DNA of 64,000 nucleotides from Jutongia hominis (GCF_014384965.1 NZ_JACRSW010000001.1:270607-334606), one strand, 5' to 3'. Shown: positions 1 to 9,079, counted from the first letter of the stretch. The notes: a model not told the origin generated them from the sequence alone. Translations and numbers: made by a program.

Positions 1-301
1 CAAAGCCGCCGGACATCAGATATACACTTTCTACTTCTTCAAAACGGTAGATTCTTTCTGCCACTTTATTAAATCCCATATTCCGCTGTGGTGTTACTTT
101 TACTTCTATCAGGGCAGTTACCAGTTCACAATCTGTCTGATCCCAGTTGATCAGCGTCGGATAACCACAGATCACATTGGCATCTTCCATTTCTTTGATC
201 TCTTTTTTGATCGTCTCTTCATCGGTTGCAAGCATTGCAGCCAGATCTTCTGTTGAATAACGACCGTTTTTCTGAATCGCATCTAATATCTGTTTTTTCA
301 T
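1..301 (-). CDS. Lrp/AsnC-family transcriptional regulator (3' part beyond the left edge)
   Basis: The 100 residues visible are the amino-terminal part. They begin MKKQILDAIQKNGRYSTEDL, a winged helix-turn-helix like the AsnC DNA-binding domain, followed by the start of a RAM-like ligand-binding domain (ELVTALIEVKV, then VYLMSGG). Members of the family sense amino acids or other small molecules and control nearby genes. The ATG at 299-301 has GAGGA at a good distance. The gene lies 41 bases after the AIR synthase-like gene and on the same strand, so it is probably in an operon with it. The carboxyl end is missing, so the ligand cannot be guessed. A two-domain Lrp-like protein without regulatory function is possible. 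Confidence 0.75.
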   Translation of the reverse strand, partial: MKKQILDAIQKNGRYSTEDLAAMLATDEETIKKEIKEMEDANVICGYPTLINWDQTDCELVTALIEVKVTPQRNMGFNKVAERIYRFEEVESVYLMSGGF

Positions 302-342
302 TGTAATCCTCATTTCTGCTTTTATACTTTTCCAAAGACGAT

Positions 343-1329
343 TTATTCATAAATCTTATATAACTCATCACTTCCTGCAGGTTCTAAGAAACGTGTCTCT
401 TCACCATTGGTGATCACTCTGTCATTCGAATCTGTTGCGCGGCCGATCACGGCGGCAGGAATACCGGATTCCTTTAACCGGTCCACTAAAAGATTACCTT
501 TCGCACATCCAATTAACATCGATCCACTCGACATCATCTGATAGGGATTGATACCAAATACTTCGCACACTTCAATCGTTTCCTGCCGGATCGGAATTTT
601 AGTCAGATCTGCGCTGATTCCGAGATCTGCCGCTGCTCCAATCTCCCACAATGCGCCAAAAATCCCTCCTTCTGTCACATCATGCATCGCACTGACACCG
701 GTTTCTACCGCAATCTTTGCTTCCGGTACGACCGAAAGATATTGATAAAAGTCCGCTGCTGTATCTACAAGTTCCTCCGGCAATGTTTCTAACAGTTTTT
801 CTCTTTTTTGGGCAGCAATGATTGCTGTTCCTTCTAAACCTGCCCATTTTGTCAAAACCAGATCATCTCCAACCTGTAAACCACCGGTCGATACTAACTT
901 TTCTTTTTTGACTTTCCCCACACCTGTTACCGTAACAACCGGCTGGTTGACAACATTAGAAATCTCTGTATGACCACCCATGATCTCAATCTCTAATTCG
1001 CGGCAGGCTGCCTCGATCTCGCCCATCAATTCTCTAAGATATTTCTCTCTCTTTCTGGGCGGCAGAATGATACTTGTCATAATTCCAACCGGTTCTGCTC
1101 CGGAAGAAGCAATATCATTTGCTGTTACATGCACAGCAAATGTCCCCATTCCTTTTTCTGTTGCCGTGATTGGATCCACGGAAAAGACAAGCACTTCTCC
1201 TTCTCCTGCTTCTACCGCACTGCAGTCCTCTCCCACTCCCGGATGTAAAAGAACTTCAGGTCTTCTATGATGGATCTGCTTAAAAACAGACCGTTTTAAT
1301 ATATTCTCAGGTACTTTACCGATTTGCAT
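343..1329 (-). CDS. AIR synthase-family (PurM/HypE-like) protein
   Basis: 328 residues. Seen: an early GVGEDCSAV segment, VTANDIASSGAEP around residues 67-80, EIMGGHTEISN near 115, and HDVTEGGIFGALWEI around 215-230. These match the two-domain ATP-binding fold shared by PurM, ThiL, SelD and HypE. The HypE carboxyl-terminal cysteine motif (PRIC) is absent, so it is not a canonical hydrogenase maturation factor, and the purine gene context expected for PurM is also missing. Proteins of this kind next to Lrp regulators are common in Clostridia with no settled substrate. The start has AGGAGG seven bases upstream. It lies between the VanW-type gene (33-base gap) and the Lrp-type regulator on the same strand. 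Confidence 0.72.
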   Translation of the reverse strand: MQIGKVPENILKRSVFKQIHHRRPEVLLHPGVGEDCSAVEAGEGEVLVFSVDPITATEKGMGTFAVHVTANDIASSGAEPVGIMTSIILPPRKREKYLRELMGEIEAACRELEIEIMGGHTEISNVVNQPVVTVTGVGKVKKEKLVSTGGLQVGDDLVLTKWAGLEGTAIIAAQKREKLLETLPEELVDTAADFYQYLSVVPEAKIAVETGVSAMHDVTEGGIFGALWEIGAAADLGISADLTKIPIRQETIEVCEVFGINPYQMMSSGSMLIGCAKGNLLVDRLKESGIPAAVIGRATDSNDRVITNGEETRFLEPAGSDELYKIYE

Positions 1330-1362
1330 AATTTTCCTCCTGCTAAATCTCTTATCTCTTTT

Positions 1363-2919
1363 TTATTGTGTATTTTTTGCAGTTGTTGCACTCTTCGTCG
1401 CAGCAGGCTTTTTGGTTGCTGTTGGCTTCTTAGTCACAACCGGTCTTTTTGTTGCTGCCGCTTTCGGCTTAGCTGTCGCTTTTGCTTTTGTCTTGGCAGA
1501 TGCCGACGGTGATGCAGAAGCTTTTGCCGCTGCAGACGGTGCAGGAGATGATGAAGTGCTGCTGCCGACTGTGATATGCTCCGGCTCTGCTGCATACGAA
1601 CTGCTGTTGATCAGAATCTTATCGGTTCTTTTGCCATCAACAGTTACAATCTTCCAAAGTTTTGCTTTATAGCCGACATGAGCCGACTGTGTTACCATGC
1701 GATACGAAGCAGCTTTCGTCTTATCAACGGTCTCTACTGCTGCTCCGGGCTGTATCGTTTCTATAATCTGTGACTTATATTCTATCTTTCGGTTATTTGC
1801 TCTGGTCTCTTCTCCATAGATACGGAATGACAGAATGCCTCCCTGTGCCGAAGCCGCAATATAGACCGGCACTTTCATATTATTTTTAAACTTCATATCT
1901 TTGTAGTCACCGGCAATCGCTGCATCTCTTGATACCGGCACATAACTAACTACCATGGAATGCGGAGAACGTTCCACGATTTCTAATTCCGCTTTTAAAA
2001 CAGCATTATATAATGTGGTTGAAACCTGGCATACACCACCTCCGATTCCTTCTACTACATTTCCGCTCGAATATTCGGCAGCAGCCTGATAACCATTTGC
2101 CACGGTACGGTCTTTGATCACTTTAACAACAGAAAATGTTTCGCCCGGATAAAGAACGGTTCCATTGATATAATTTGCGGCTGTCCGAACATTGTTCGCT
2201 CTTGCTGCGGTTGATGTTGAATAATCGGTTGAAAAACTTCCGAGCAGATCCTTGCATTTTTCAACCTGTTTTTTGGTGTATTTTGCTTTTGTTATCTTGA
2301 CAACTGCTGTCACCTGTAATTCCTGCTTTTTCGTATCTTTTAATAATGCATGTTTGATCACGGCAATCGTATCCTCAATCTGAAGCTTTCGTCCGTTGCG
2401 CGAATTTGTCGCTTTGAATTTACCGTTTACAAGTTTTAATTTCGCATCTTTCTTATTAATATCATATTTGACACAATTCTCTTCAAGATATTTTCGAAGA
2501 ACCTTTTCGTCTACCTTGAGCGTTAAGGCAAAATCTTTTTTATCTTTTCCGATATCCTGTATTTCTTTCATGCGTTGAAAAACGTTTCCCTTTTTTCCTA
2601 CTTCAAATGCTTTTTCGATCACATTTTTATCTTCACACCGGTATCCAAGATCAGAGGCCTGAGCTGTTACCGTCTGATCATCGACTGCAATCTTTACAGT
2701 ACGGTTCATCAGATATTGCATATAGCCGTCCAGCTCTTTTTGTGCATCCGCTTTTGTCATACCCGATACATCTAATCCACTGATCGATATGCCATCTGCC
2801 ATCTTCTTTCCGTTGCCAAATCCACCTCTTGTCCCGATCACAACCCCTCCGGCAATACACAGAATCAACAAACATCCTATAAAAAAGGCAATACTTAGTT
2901 TCTTATTCTTGTCTGTCAT
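1363..2919 (-). CDS. VanW-family protein with YoaR-type N-terminal domain, membrane-anchored
   Basis: 518 residues. A membrane segment lies at about 8-30 with no clear cleavage site, so the protein is probably anchored with its bulk outside. Residues about 40-200 resemble the repeated peptidoglycan-binding-like domain of YoaR proteins. The VanW domain covers about 215-345 and holds the signature GGGVCQVS at 293-300. A G5-like segment follows at about 385-445. The last 60 residues are a low-complexity Ala/Lys/Pro/Thr tail that could thread or bind the wall. VanW proteins occur in some vancomycin-resistance clusters, but most, like this one, sit apart from them and have unknown wall-related roles. 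It is the first gene of the run leading to the AIR synthase and Lrp-type genes. Confidence 0.85.
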   Translation of the reverse strand: MTDKNKKLSIAFFIGCLLILCIAGGVVIGTRGGFGNGKKMADGISISGLDVSGMTKADAQKELDGYMQYLMNRTVKIAVDDQTVTAQASDLGYRCEDKNVIEKAFEVGKKGNVFQRMKEIQDIGKDKKDFALTLKVDEKVLRKYLEENCVKYDINKKDAKLKLVNGKFKATNSRNGRKLQIEDTIAVIKHALLKDTKKQELQVTAVVKITKAKYTKKQVEKCKDLLGSFSTDYSTSTAARANNVRTAANYINGTVLYPGETFSVVKVIKDRTVANGYQAAAEYSSGNVVEGIGGGVCQVSTTLYNAVLKAELEIVERSPHSMVVSYVPVSRDAAIAGDYKDMKFKNNMKVPVYIAASAQGGILSFRIYGEETRANNRKIEYKSQIIETIQPGAAVETVDKTKAASYRMVTQSAHVGYKAKLWKIVTVDGKRTDKILINSSSYAAEPEHITVGSSTSSSPAPSAAAKASASPSASAKTKAKATAKPKAAATKRPVVTKKPTATKKPAATKSATTAKNTQ

Positions 2920-2979
2920 CTTTTTTATGACCCCCCTGTTCTATTTCCATATACTCATTTTTATCATAACTTTTATTCT

Positions 2980-3007
2980 AACATACCACCTTATTTTCGC
3001 AAGTCAA
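2980..3007 (-). promoter_or_regulatory. Predicted sigma-A promoter for the VanW operon
   Basis: On the minus strand TTGACT (3002-3007) and TATGTT (2980-2985) are separated by 16 bases, about 60 bases before the VanW start. The -10 box is weak, so this is a moderate call. Confidence 0.45.
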
Positions 3008-3066
3008 ACTTTCTCTTCAAATTCCTACAAATTTCGTGTAAAATATATAACAAAGGCGATGAATAT

Positions 3067-3150
3067 TTTCCTATTCCATAAAAAAGTGCAAAGCCCGCGC
3101 TTTGCTATGTGTACCACCACTGTACGAGCAGTTTCCTATTCTATAAAAAA
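3067..3150 (-). repeat. Dispersed post-terminator repeat, family 1, copy 1
   Basis: Read on the minus strand, the terminator T-run of the small gene at 3189 passes into ATGGAATAGGAAA-type sequence, TGCTCGTACAG, GGTACACATAGCAAAGC, a second small hairpin with GGCTTTGC, and another TTTTTTATGGAATAGGAAA. Nearly the same sequence follows the hup terminator at 53943-54038. Shorter copies lie at 56902-56944 and 35024-35062. No reading frame is conserved. Confidence 0.8.
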
Positions 3151-3175
3151 GGCAACGTCAATACGTTGCCTTTAC
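3148..3175 (-). terminator. Intrinsic terminator of the small membrane-protein gene
   Basis: The inverted repeat AAAGGCAACGT / ACGTTGCCTTT has a 4-base loop. On the minus strand it is followed by a run of T. It lies 15 bases after the stop of the 33-residue gene. Confidence 0.85.
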
Positions 3176-3188
3176 AGGATTTTTATTC

Positions 3189-3290
3189 TTACATAGCTCC
3201 CAGTACAATCGGTACAACCATAGCTACGATAACCAGGATACAGATTGCTGTTGCAATTCTCTTTTGGTTTTTACGATTAAAAAAGTTCAT
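3189..3290 (-). CDS. Small single-pass membrane protein (33 aa)
   Basis: The protein starts MNFFNRKNQKRIATAICI and continues as one hydrophobic segment ending VVPIVLGAM. A basic amino end plus a single membrane helix fits a small inner-membrane protein. The ATG at 3288-3290 has AGGAGG eight bases upstream, and the gene ends at a good terminator, so it is very likely expressed. A longer frame in the same phase starts at 3428 but lacks a ribosome site. It is divergent from the TPR-like gene at 3346. Short proteins of this form are frequent in Lachnospiraceae; I know of no assigned function. Confidence 0.7.
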   Translation of the reverse strand: MNFFNRKNQKRIATAICILVIVAMVVPIVLGAM

Positions 3291-3345
3291 CCTTATGCCT
3301 CCTATCATTATTACAAAAGATACTTCATTCGAAAGGAGAAGCCAT

Positions 3346-3954
3346 ATGCCAATCTTTCTCATATGCATTATTGTATTCGTTATCTGGTTTCGCGTCAAGA
3401 TAAAAAAAGCAAACAAGGAAACCAACATACAAAACGCTCAATATTGGGAGCGTGAAGAACAGGCAAACTTTGCCCGCAAAAAAGATATTACCAACTTAGA
3501 ATATCTGACGGTCGATGACAATGAACTGATGTTAAAAACACCTGCAAATGACGAAGAAGCAGACTTAATACAACAATTAAAAGACTGTTCCCATCGTAAG
3601 ATGTTAAACCTTTCTGCCTATTCGAATACCGATCTGAAGGAAAAATATGGTGTTGTAAATCTCGAGGAATTGTCAAACTGTGATCAGAATTATCTGTATT
3701 TTATCCGCGCATTAAGCAATTGGGGACGCTATCTGTATGAGCATGACGATCCTGACCGTGCCCAAAAAGTCATGGAACTTTCTCTCCGTATCGGCAGTGA
3801 CATTTCTCATGTATATACGATATTAGCACAGATCTACTTACAACAGGGTAAGGAAGAAAAAGTCGATGAATTGATCGCAAAAGCAGCTTCATCCGATATG
3901 GCATTAAAGGATTCGCTGATCCGCAAATTAAAACTATTGAAACTGGAATCCTAA
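3346..3954 (+). CDS. Membrane-anchored TPR-like protein of unknown function
   Basis: 202 residues, counted from the ATG at 3346, which follows AAAGGAG; an upstream in-frame start at 3109 would run through an intergenic repeat and is not used. Residues 1-15 form a membrane anchor (MPIFLICIIVFVIWF), followed by a charged linker. The carboxyl half (about 120-202) has alpha-helical repeats of tetratricopeptide type, for example LYEHDDPDRAQKVMELSLRI and AQIYLQQGKEEKVDELI. TPR proteins usually hold protein partners. It stands alone on the plus strand between minus-strand genes. No specific function is recognised. Confidence 0.6.
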   Translation: MPIFLICIIVFVIWFRVKIKKANKETNIQNAQYWEREEQANFARKKDITNLEYLTVDDNELMLKTPANDEEADLIQQLKDCSHRKMLNLSAYSNTDLKEKYGVVNLEELSNCDQNYLYFIRALSNWGRYLYEHDDPDRAQKVMELSLRIGSDISHVYTILAQIYLQQGKEEKVDELIAKAASSDMALKDSLIRKLKLLKLES

Positions 3955-4059
3955 TTCTACCGATTATAATTCCTTTCCCGGCACTATCTGTTAAAATCTG
4001 TCCTTTTATAGCTCCTGCAGATTCCTGCTAAGTGAAATATAAAATCAGATTTCTGCCTT

Positions 4060-4707
4060 TTATTTTGCAGCAGGACATTCGTCTTTCAAAAAGCATGTCT
4101 CACATTGCGGACTGCGTGCCGTACAGATGGTACGTCCCAATGTGATAATATGGATATTCCATAAGATCCAATGATCCTTTGGCAGTACATGCATCAGATC
4201 ATATTCAATCTTTTCCGGATCTTTTTCTTTTGTCAGTCCAAGTTTTCTTGAAATTCTTTTGACATGGGTATCTACGACAATACTTGGTTCATTAAAAATA
4301 TTGCCACGTATCACATTTGCGGTCTTTCTGCCAACACCGGCAAGCGATGTCAATGATTCCAGATCACTTGGTACTTCCCCATGAAATTCCAGCAATAACT
4401 TCTGACAGCACGCAATGATATTCTTTGCTTTGTTACGGTAAAAGCCCGTAGAACGGATATCCTGCTCTAACTCTTCCCGATCAGCTTTTGCAAATGCCTC
4501 GATCGAAGGATATTTCACAAAAAGATCCTTTGTAACAATATTGACTCTGGCATCTGTACATTGTGCACTTAACATCGTTGCGATTAAAAGCTGCCATGCA
4601 CTGTCATGCTCCAGATAACAACGGTAATCTGTTCCGTATTCTTTGTCTAACAATGCCAGAATCCTTGCTACTCTTTCTTTCTCTTTTACTGTCATTCTCT
4701 TTGCCAT
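4060..4707 (-). CDS. nth: Endonuclease III
   Basis: 215 residues, the usual family length. It is a bifunctional DNA glycosylase/AP lyase that removes oxidised pyrimidines in base excision repair. Seen: the helix-hairpin-helix LAGVGRKTANVI with catalytic Lys128, catalytic Asp146 in VVDTHVKR, and the four cysteines of the [4Fe-4S] cluster at 195, 202, 205 and 211 with spacing C-x6-C-x2-C-x5-C. All key residues are present. The next upstream gene on this strand is the radical SAM gene, with a 66-base gap. Confidence 0.95.
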   Translation of the reverse strand: MAKRMTVKEKERVARILALLDKEYGTDYRCYLEHDSAWQLLIATMLSAQCTDARVNIVTKDLFVKYPSIEAFAKADREELEQDIRSTGFYRNKAKNIIACCQKLLLEFHGEVPSDLESLTSLAGVGRKTANVIRGNIFNEPSIVVDTHVKRISRKLGLTKEKDPEKIEYDLMHVLPKDHWILWNIHIITLGRTICTARSPQCETCFLKDECPAAK

Positions 4708-4773
4708 AAAAACTCCTTTATAAAAATGTACTCCCGGTATCTTTTCAAAATGAATCCTTTCGGCCGGATTTCT

Positions 4774-6705
4774 TTATTCGGTTACCTGTTCTCGTACAAT
4801 TTGCACTTTTGCCTGATAACTCAAAGGGTTCCTCTTTTGATAATCAAACAATACGAGTGTCTTTTTCTCATGCAAAATTCCATCCTGTAAATACTGTACA
4901 ATATCATAAGAGAACCATTCCATATGTGTCATACGCATGACCTGTTTCCAATTATAATCCGGATAATCAGGAAGATATTTTTCTCTTTGTGCTTCTGATT
5001 GGTAAAAGGCCCGGAGTTTCTCTTTCTTTTCTTCTGTCAGCATCCGATTTTCTAAGAAATCCGGTTCTTTTTTCACATTTTCCCTTGCATACAGATCATA
5101 GATCAACAATTCCTTTACAATATCCACATTCCGCTGTTCTTTTTTTGCAAAAGCATATAAAATCTCATAGTTTTGCATTCTTGACTGTTTCACGTTAAAG
5201 TAACCGTTTTGCGTAAAGAACAGTGCAAGCTTTTCAAAAAACACAAATGCATCCTGTTCCTGCTCCACTAAATAGTGTAAACTGCTTTCAAATTGCAAGC
5301 TGTTATAATACCGCTCCACCACTTCTTCAATTCCCTTCAAAGTACGGACATCTTCGTAAGGAAGCCATGTCGTAGACAATACTTCATAAGGCGGTTTTGA
5401 GTGATATTGAATGCCATACTCTTTTGCCATCCGGTGCATCGGAGAACCTTTTAATACTTTTAAAAAGCCCAGTTGCAACTGATCCGGCTGCATCGCATAT
5501 ACATCATTAAACGACCTGTGAAAACTTTGCAAATCTTCATAAGGCAGCCCCGCGATCAGATCCAGATGCTGGTGAATATTTCTTTCCTGATGTACCATTG
5601 CTACATTTTCTTTTAAGCGGTCAAGATCCATTTTGCGATGAATTGCCTGAATCGTATCGGGATTGGTTGATTGCACACCGATCTCAAACTGTACTAACCC
5701 ATCACGGAATGTATGGACATATTCAATTTCTTTTTTCGTCAGAATATCTGCCGATAATTCAAAATGAAAATTCGTAATGCCATTATCATGTTCCTTAATA
5801 TACTGCCAGATTTCCATTGTATGTTTTTCATTGCAATTAAATGTTCTGTCCACAAACTTCACCTGCGGAACTTTTTGATCGAGGAAAAATTGCAATTCTT
5901 TTTTGACTAGTTCCATACTGCGAAAACGGACATTTTTCTCTACGGAAGATAAGCAATAACTACAGCCGTACGGACAGCCTCTGCTTGTCTCATAATAAAC
6001 GATCCGGTTTTTGAGATCTTTCATATCATGGTACGGAAAGACAACGTCATCCAGAGACATACACGGTCTTGCTTTTGTAATGATGATCTCTGTCTTTTCC
6101 GATGCATTATCTGATGATTTTATGAATTTCTGTGCCTCTGTATCTTCTTTTCCACTCTGCTTACGATATGCAATCCCTTCTATCTGTTCCAATGTTTTTA
6201 TAGAATCATTCTTTTGTGCATTGCTCTTTTTCTGATCGTTCGTCTGCTCTGTCTGTTCCTTTTTTGCCCACTCTTCTTTTTGGGGCAATAACACCTGATT
6301 TGCTTCTTTCTTTTGATAATAACGCAGCACTTCATAAAAGGACACTTCTCCCTCTCCGACAAAGACACCAGACAGATACGGATTTTGTTCTAAAACTTTG
6401 CCGGCATCATAACTGACTTCCGGTCCGCCAAACCAGATTGCGGTATCCGGCAGGATCTTGTGTAGTTCACGTGCCATCTCTTTGATCTCTTCTATATTCC
6501 ATATATAGCACGAAAAGCCGATCAAATCCGGCTTTTCTTTGTATAACGCTCCCAATATATCATCCATTTCCTGATTGATCGTAAACTCACGATACACAAG
6601 TTCATCGGATGAAATTCCTTTCTTCCTGCTATATGCATACAGACAATACACTCCTAAATTGGAATGAATATATTTTGCATTCAACGCAACTAAAACTGCT
6701 TTCAT
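4774..6705 (-). CDS. B12-binding-domain radical SAM protein (DUF4080 type)
   Basis: 643 residues from the ATG at 6705, which has GAGGA five bases before it. An ATG twelve bases further upstream has a poorer site. Residues 1-130 are a cobalamin-binding-like Rossmann domain (KYIHSNLGVYCLYAY, then LIGFSCYIWN and WFGGPEVSYD). A low-complexity Gln/Lys/Glu insert is seen around 150-200. The radical SAM core follows, with the CxxxCxxC cluster motif in GCPYGCSYCLSS and a later IGVQSTN segment. The long carboxyl domain matches the arrangement of DUF4080 proteins. The family probably carries out radical methylation or a related reaction; the substrate is unknown. It lies 18 bases from the small Cys-containing gene upstream, so the two are probably cotranscribed. 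Confidence 0.85.
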   Translation of the reverse strand: MKAVLVALNAKYIHSNLGVYCLYAYSRKKGISSDELVYREFTINQEMDDILGALYKEKPDLIGFSCYIWNIEEIKEMARELHKILPDTAIWFGGPEVSYDAGKVLEQNPYLSGVFVGEGEVSFYEVLRYYQKKEANQVLLPQKEEWAKKEQTEQTNDQKKSNAQKNDSIKTLEQIEGIAYRKQSGKEDTEAQKFIKSSDNASEKTEIIITKARPCMSLDDVVFPYHDMKDLKNRIVYYETSRGCPYGCSYCLSSVEKNVRFRSMELVKKELQFFLDQKVPQVKFVDRTFNCNEKHTMEIWQYIKEHDNGITNFHFELSADILTKKEIEYVHTFRDGLVQFEIGVQSTNPDTIQAIHRKMDLDRLKENVAMVHQERNIHQHLDLIAGLPYEDLQSFHRSFNDVYAMQPDQLQLGFLKVLKGSPMHRMAKEYGIQYHSKPPYEVLSTTWLPYEDVRTLKGIEEVVERYYNSLQFESSLHYLVEQEQDAFVFFEKLALFFTQNGYFNVKQSRMQNYEILYAFAKKEQRNVDIVKELLIYDLYARENVKKEPDFLENRMLTEEKKEKLRAFYQSEAQREKYLPDYPDYNWKQVMRMTHMEWFSYDIVQYLQDGILHEKKTLVLFDYQKRNPLSYQAKVQIVREQVTE

Positions 6706-6723
6706 GATCTTCCTCATTTCTTC

Positions 6724-6954
6724 TTATGGCTCATACCAGTTTGCATTCTTTTCTAAAACTTCCGGTGCATCCTTAAAAAACGTACAATCTTCTTTTTGTT
6801 CACATTGTCCGCTAAGAGAATGCCGGCATACCATTTTACTTTTTTTATATTCCTGCACTACTCCGTTTTCCTCTACCGCTTCATATTCCACCGGCATAAG
6901 ACAATGATAGTGATCAACCGGGCAAAACCCTTCTACTAACCATGTTTTTCCCAT
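6724..6954 (-). CDS. Conserved small Cys-containing protein of unknown function
   Basis: 76 residues with good start signals (GAGG five bases before the ATG). Five cysteines (in GFCPVDHYHCL, MVCRH, GQCEQ and EDCTFF) with nearby histidines suggest a metal site, which is inference. No membrane or signal segment. It sits between the radical SAM gene and the 111-residue gene, all on the minus strand. I do not recognise the family. Confidence 0.55.
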   Translation of the reverse strand: MGKTWLVEGFCPVDHYHCLMPVEYEAVEENGVVQEYKKSKMVCRHSLSGQCEQKEDCTFFKDAPEVLEKNANWYEP

Positions 6955-7042
6955 AATAACCTCTTTCTGACAGCAACGAAACTCTGTTTTTTCAAAAATA
7001 CCATCGCATTGCTTCTGTTTTATTTTCCACTCTGATCAGTTG

Positions 7043-7378
7043 TTATGACATGATTCCATCGAGCGGAAAATCTCTGGCATGCTCCCATTTTTCTTTTTTT
7101 GTATCATAACTATCGCAAAGCCATTGGTGCAATGCAAGCAGTCCTTCATCGGAATATGCAAACTCTTTGCTTTCTTTCTTCTCATCTGCCGTCTTTTCAA
7201 AACAGAAAGGCTCCGGCCAGATTGTTGCTTTCAAATGTTTCTCTTCGTCTGCCACTACACGCTCAACCTGATAACGCATCCCTTGAAAACTGGCTTTTAA
7301 AACAGCTCCTTTGTCATAAAATGATTTGATATCATATAAGAATTTCGGATCACGAAACCGTTCTTCTACATTACTCAT
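7043..7378 (-). CDS. Small cytosolic protein of unknown function
   Basis: 111 residues from the ATG at 7378, chosen because AAGGAG precedes it by five bases; the frame runs further upstream without a ribosome site. It is charged and soluble, with aromatic motifs (PKFLYDIKSFYDKG, WPEPFCFE, LLALHQWLCDSYD). No recognised domain. It may be cotranscribed with the 6724-6954 gene, 88 bases downstream. Confidence 0.5.
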   Translation of the reverse strand: MSNVEERFRDPKFLYDIKSFYDKGAVLKASFQGMRYQVERVVADEEKHLKATIWPEPFCFEKTADEKKESKEFAYSDEGLLALHQWLCDSYDTKKEKWEHARDFPLDGIMS

Positions 7379-7507
7379 AGCTGCTCCTTCCTCTCCTCTC
7401 AAAAGAATACTTGCAATCTGCTTTTTCCACTGTAATGCCAACAATACAGCTTTTGGCTCTTCTTTATTCCCGCTCCGGTATAAAAGAACCCAGCCTTTGT
7501 ATCTCCT

Positions 7508-9079
7508 TTATTCCCACTGTGATGCAAGAACCCAGTTCTCATACGGAGACATATGATCATGTTCTGAGACACATTTTGCCTGTGAGACATACAGCCTTAA
7601 ATAACTTTCTTTCGCCTGATAGGCTTCTTCTGACACTCTCGGAAGCGTTGCGGCAATCTGTGCTAATCCCTTCACACTATAATGCCTTCCAAAATAATAC
7701 AATCTGCCATCAGGATACACACGGTAATATGCCTGTGTTGTGATACGATCTGTCAGCTTATGCTGCATATGACCGTATTCACCTTCCGGATTATGTGTTG
7801 CGACCAATGACCAGCTCTTATAACGTAATACCGTATCCAGATCCTTCATCATTCCGGCTCTTTGTTCTGACCAGTCTGAACGGACACCGTTGATCTCATC
7901 AGGATACGTAAGCATTAAACCGATGTTTCCTGACGCTTTAATAATATTTTCAAACTCTTTTCTGCGTTTTCCGTCATTTCCATGTGTCATGCATACAACG
8001 AGATAACCGCCCTCAGATAAATGGGCACCACCCCATAACGTTTCATCATCAGGATGTGCAACAACCATCAGCTTTGTTGCTTTATATGCCCCCAGCGCAT
8101 CAAGGATCTTGGTACTGATCTGTCCTTTTGTTGCAGCATCCGGTAAAACGGCATCTTGAGCCACACATCCATTGTTATCAAAGAATTGTTTTGCAAACCA
8201 GCAATTTCTCTTTAAGATACCATTTGTTCCGGCATAATAACGTGCACTTTCTGTCTGTATCCAGCTGTTTTCAACACGTTTTCCATCCTGTTCAAAGAAA
8301 TATAAGTTTCCATCTATACGAACGACTCCGGTACGCATCGTATGATCGATATCAAAAAAGTAAGTTGCATGGCTGATCTGATAGAGTCCTGTAACTAAGT
8401 ATCCCTGTTTATCGGCATAATAGTTTGCATCTTCTGTTTTTATCAACACGCCTTTGAGCCATTTACCGTCAGGATTGCAATAGATTGTCCGTCCCTGGTA
8501 TATTTGCAAGCCAGTGCGCATTGTGCCATTCTGATCAACCAGATACGTTGCATGATGCAACACAAAATCTGACTTTACCTGCATGGCATTTTGTGGATTA
8601 AAATATCGGATCACATCATTTTCTTTGACAAAACCTGTCTTTAATTTTCCATTTGCCGCAATGGCATAGGTCGCATTCTCGAAATCATAACTTTCTTTAT
8701 CCTTTTGCAATACACCTTTATTCGAAAAGATATAAAAGTTTTTTCCGATTTTTTGCTTACCTGTCAACGCTGCACCATCTTTTTTGTTAAAATAATATTT
8801 TTTCTTTTTTACTTTAGTCCAGCCCTTGCGGCAATTTCCTTTTGCATTAAAATAATAATATTTGCCTTCTATTTTTTTTAATTTCTTCCTAACAAAATGC
8901 TTTCCTGCCTTGTAACGGTAATTGCCATTGACCTTTACCCATTTTTTGCTGCTTTTACCTTTTACTGTTTTGGCTGCACTTTTTGCTGTGGCTTTTTCCG
9001 GTGCAATACTGCACATGCCGGCTGCCATGACAAAGAGCAGACAGGCAAGCACAAACAAAAACTTTCTGCTGCGTTTCAT
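7508..9079 (-). CDS. Secreted PIG-L/LmbE-type deacetylase with wall-binding repeats
   Basis: 523 residues from the ATG at 9079, where the signal peptide begins (MKRSRKFLFVLACLLFVMAA). The amino half (about 45-330) consists of roughly 20-residue aromatic/Gly repeats such as GKYYYFNAKGNCRKGW and NYYADKQGYLVTGLY, of the choline-binding/glucan-binding type that attaches enzymes to the cell surface. The carboxyl part (about 345-523) is a PIG-L/LmbE zinc deacetylase domain, with the metal motif AHPDDE and a later GEYGHMQH histidine pair. PIG-L enzymes usually remove N-acetyl groups from GlcNAc-containing molecules. An exported form could act on peptidoglycan, wall polymer or host glycan; the substrate is inference. 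Confidence 0.85.
   Translation of the reverse strand: MKRSRKFLFVLACLLFVMAAGMCSIAPEKATAKSAAKTVKGKSSKKWVKVNGNYRYKAGKHFVRKKLKKIEGKYYYFNAKGNCRKGWTKVKKKKYYFNKKDGAALTGKQKIGKNFYIFSNKGVLQKDKESYDFENATYAIAANGKLKTGFVKENDVIRYFNPQNAMQVKSDFVLHHATYLVDQNGTMRTGLQIYQGRTIYCNPDGKWLKGVLIKTEDANYYADKQGYLVTGLYQISHATYFFDIDHTMRTGVVRIDGNLYFFEQDGKRVENSWIQTESARYYAGTNGILKRNCWFAKQFFDNNGCVAQDAVLPDAATKGQISTKILDALGAYKATKLMVVAHPDDETLWGGAHLSEGGYLVVCMTHGNDGKRRKEFENIIKASGNIGLMLTYPDEINGVRSDWSEQRAGMMKDLDTVLRYKSWSLVATHNPEGEYGHMQHKLTDRITTQAYYRVYPDGRLYYFGRHYSVKGLAQIAATLPRVSEEAYQAKESYLRLYVSQAKCVSEHDHMSPYENWVLASQWE

Noticed and set aside
343..1329. Naming the AIR synthase-like gene hypE or purM
   Set aside because: The HypE carboxyl-terminal Cys motif is absent and no hydrogenase or purine genes are nearby.
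1363..2919. Vancomycin resistance gene call for the VanW protein (and for the VanY-type gene at 13521)
   Set aside because: No vanH, vanA/B-type ligase, vanX or VanRS regulators are present; both families are common outside resistance clusters.
3109..3345. Amino-terminal extension of the TPR-like gene
   Set aside because: It would run through a dispersed repeat, a terminator and the opposing 33-residue gene; ATG 3346 has AAAGGAG.
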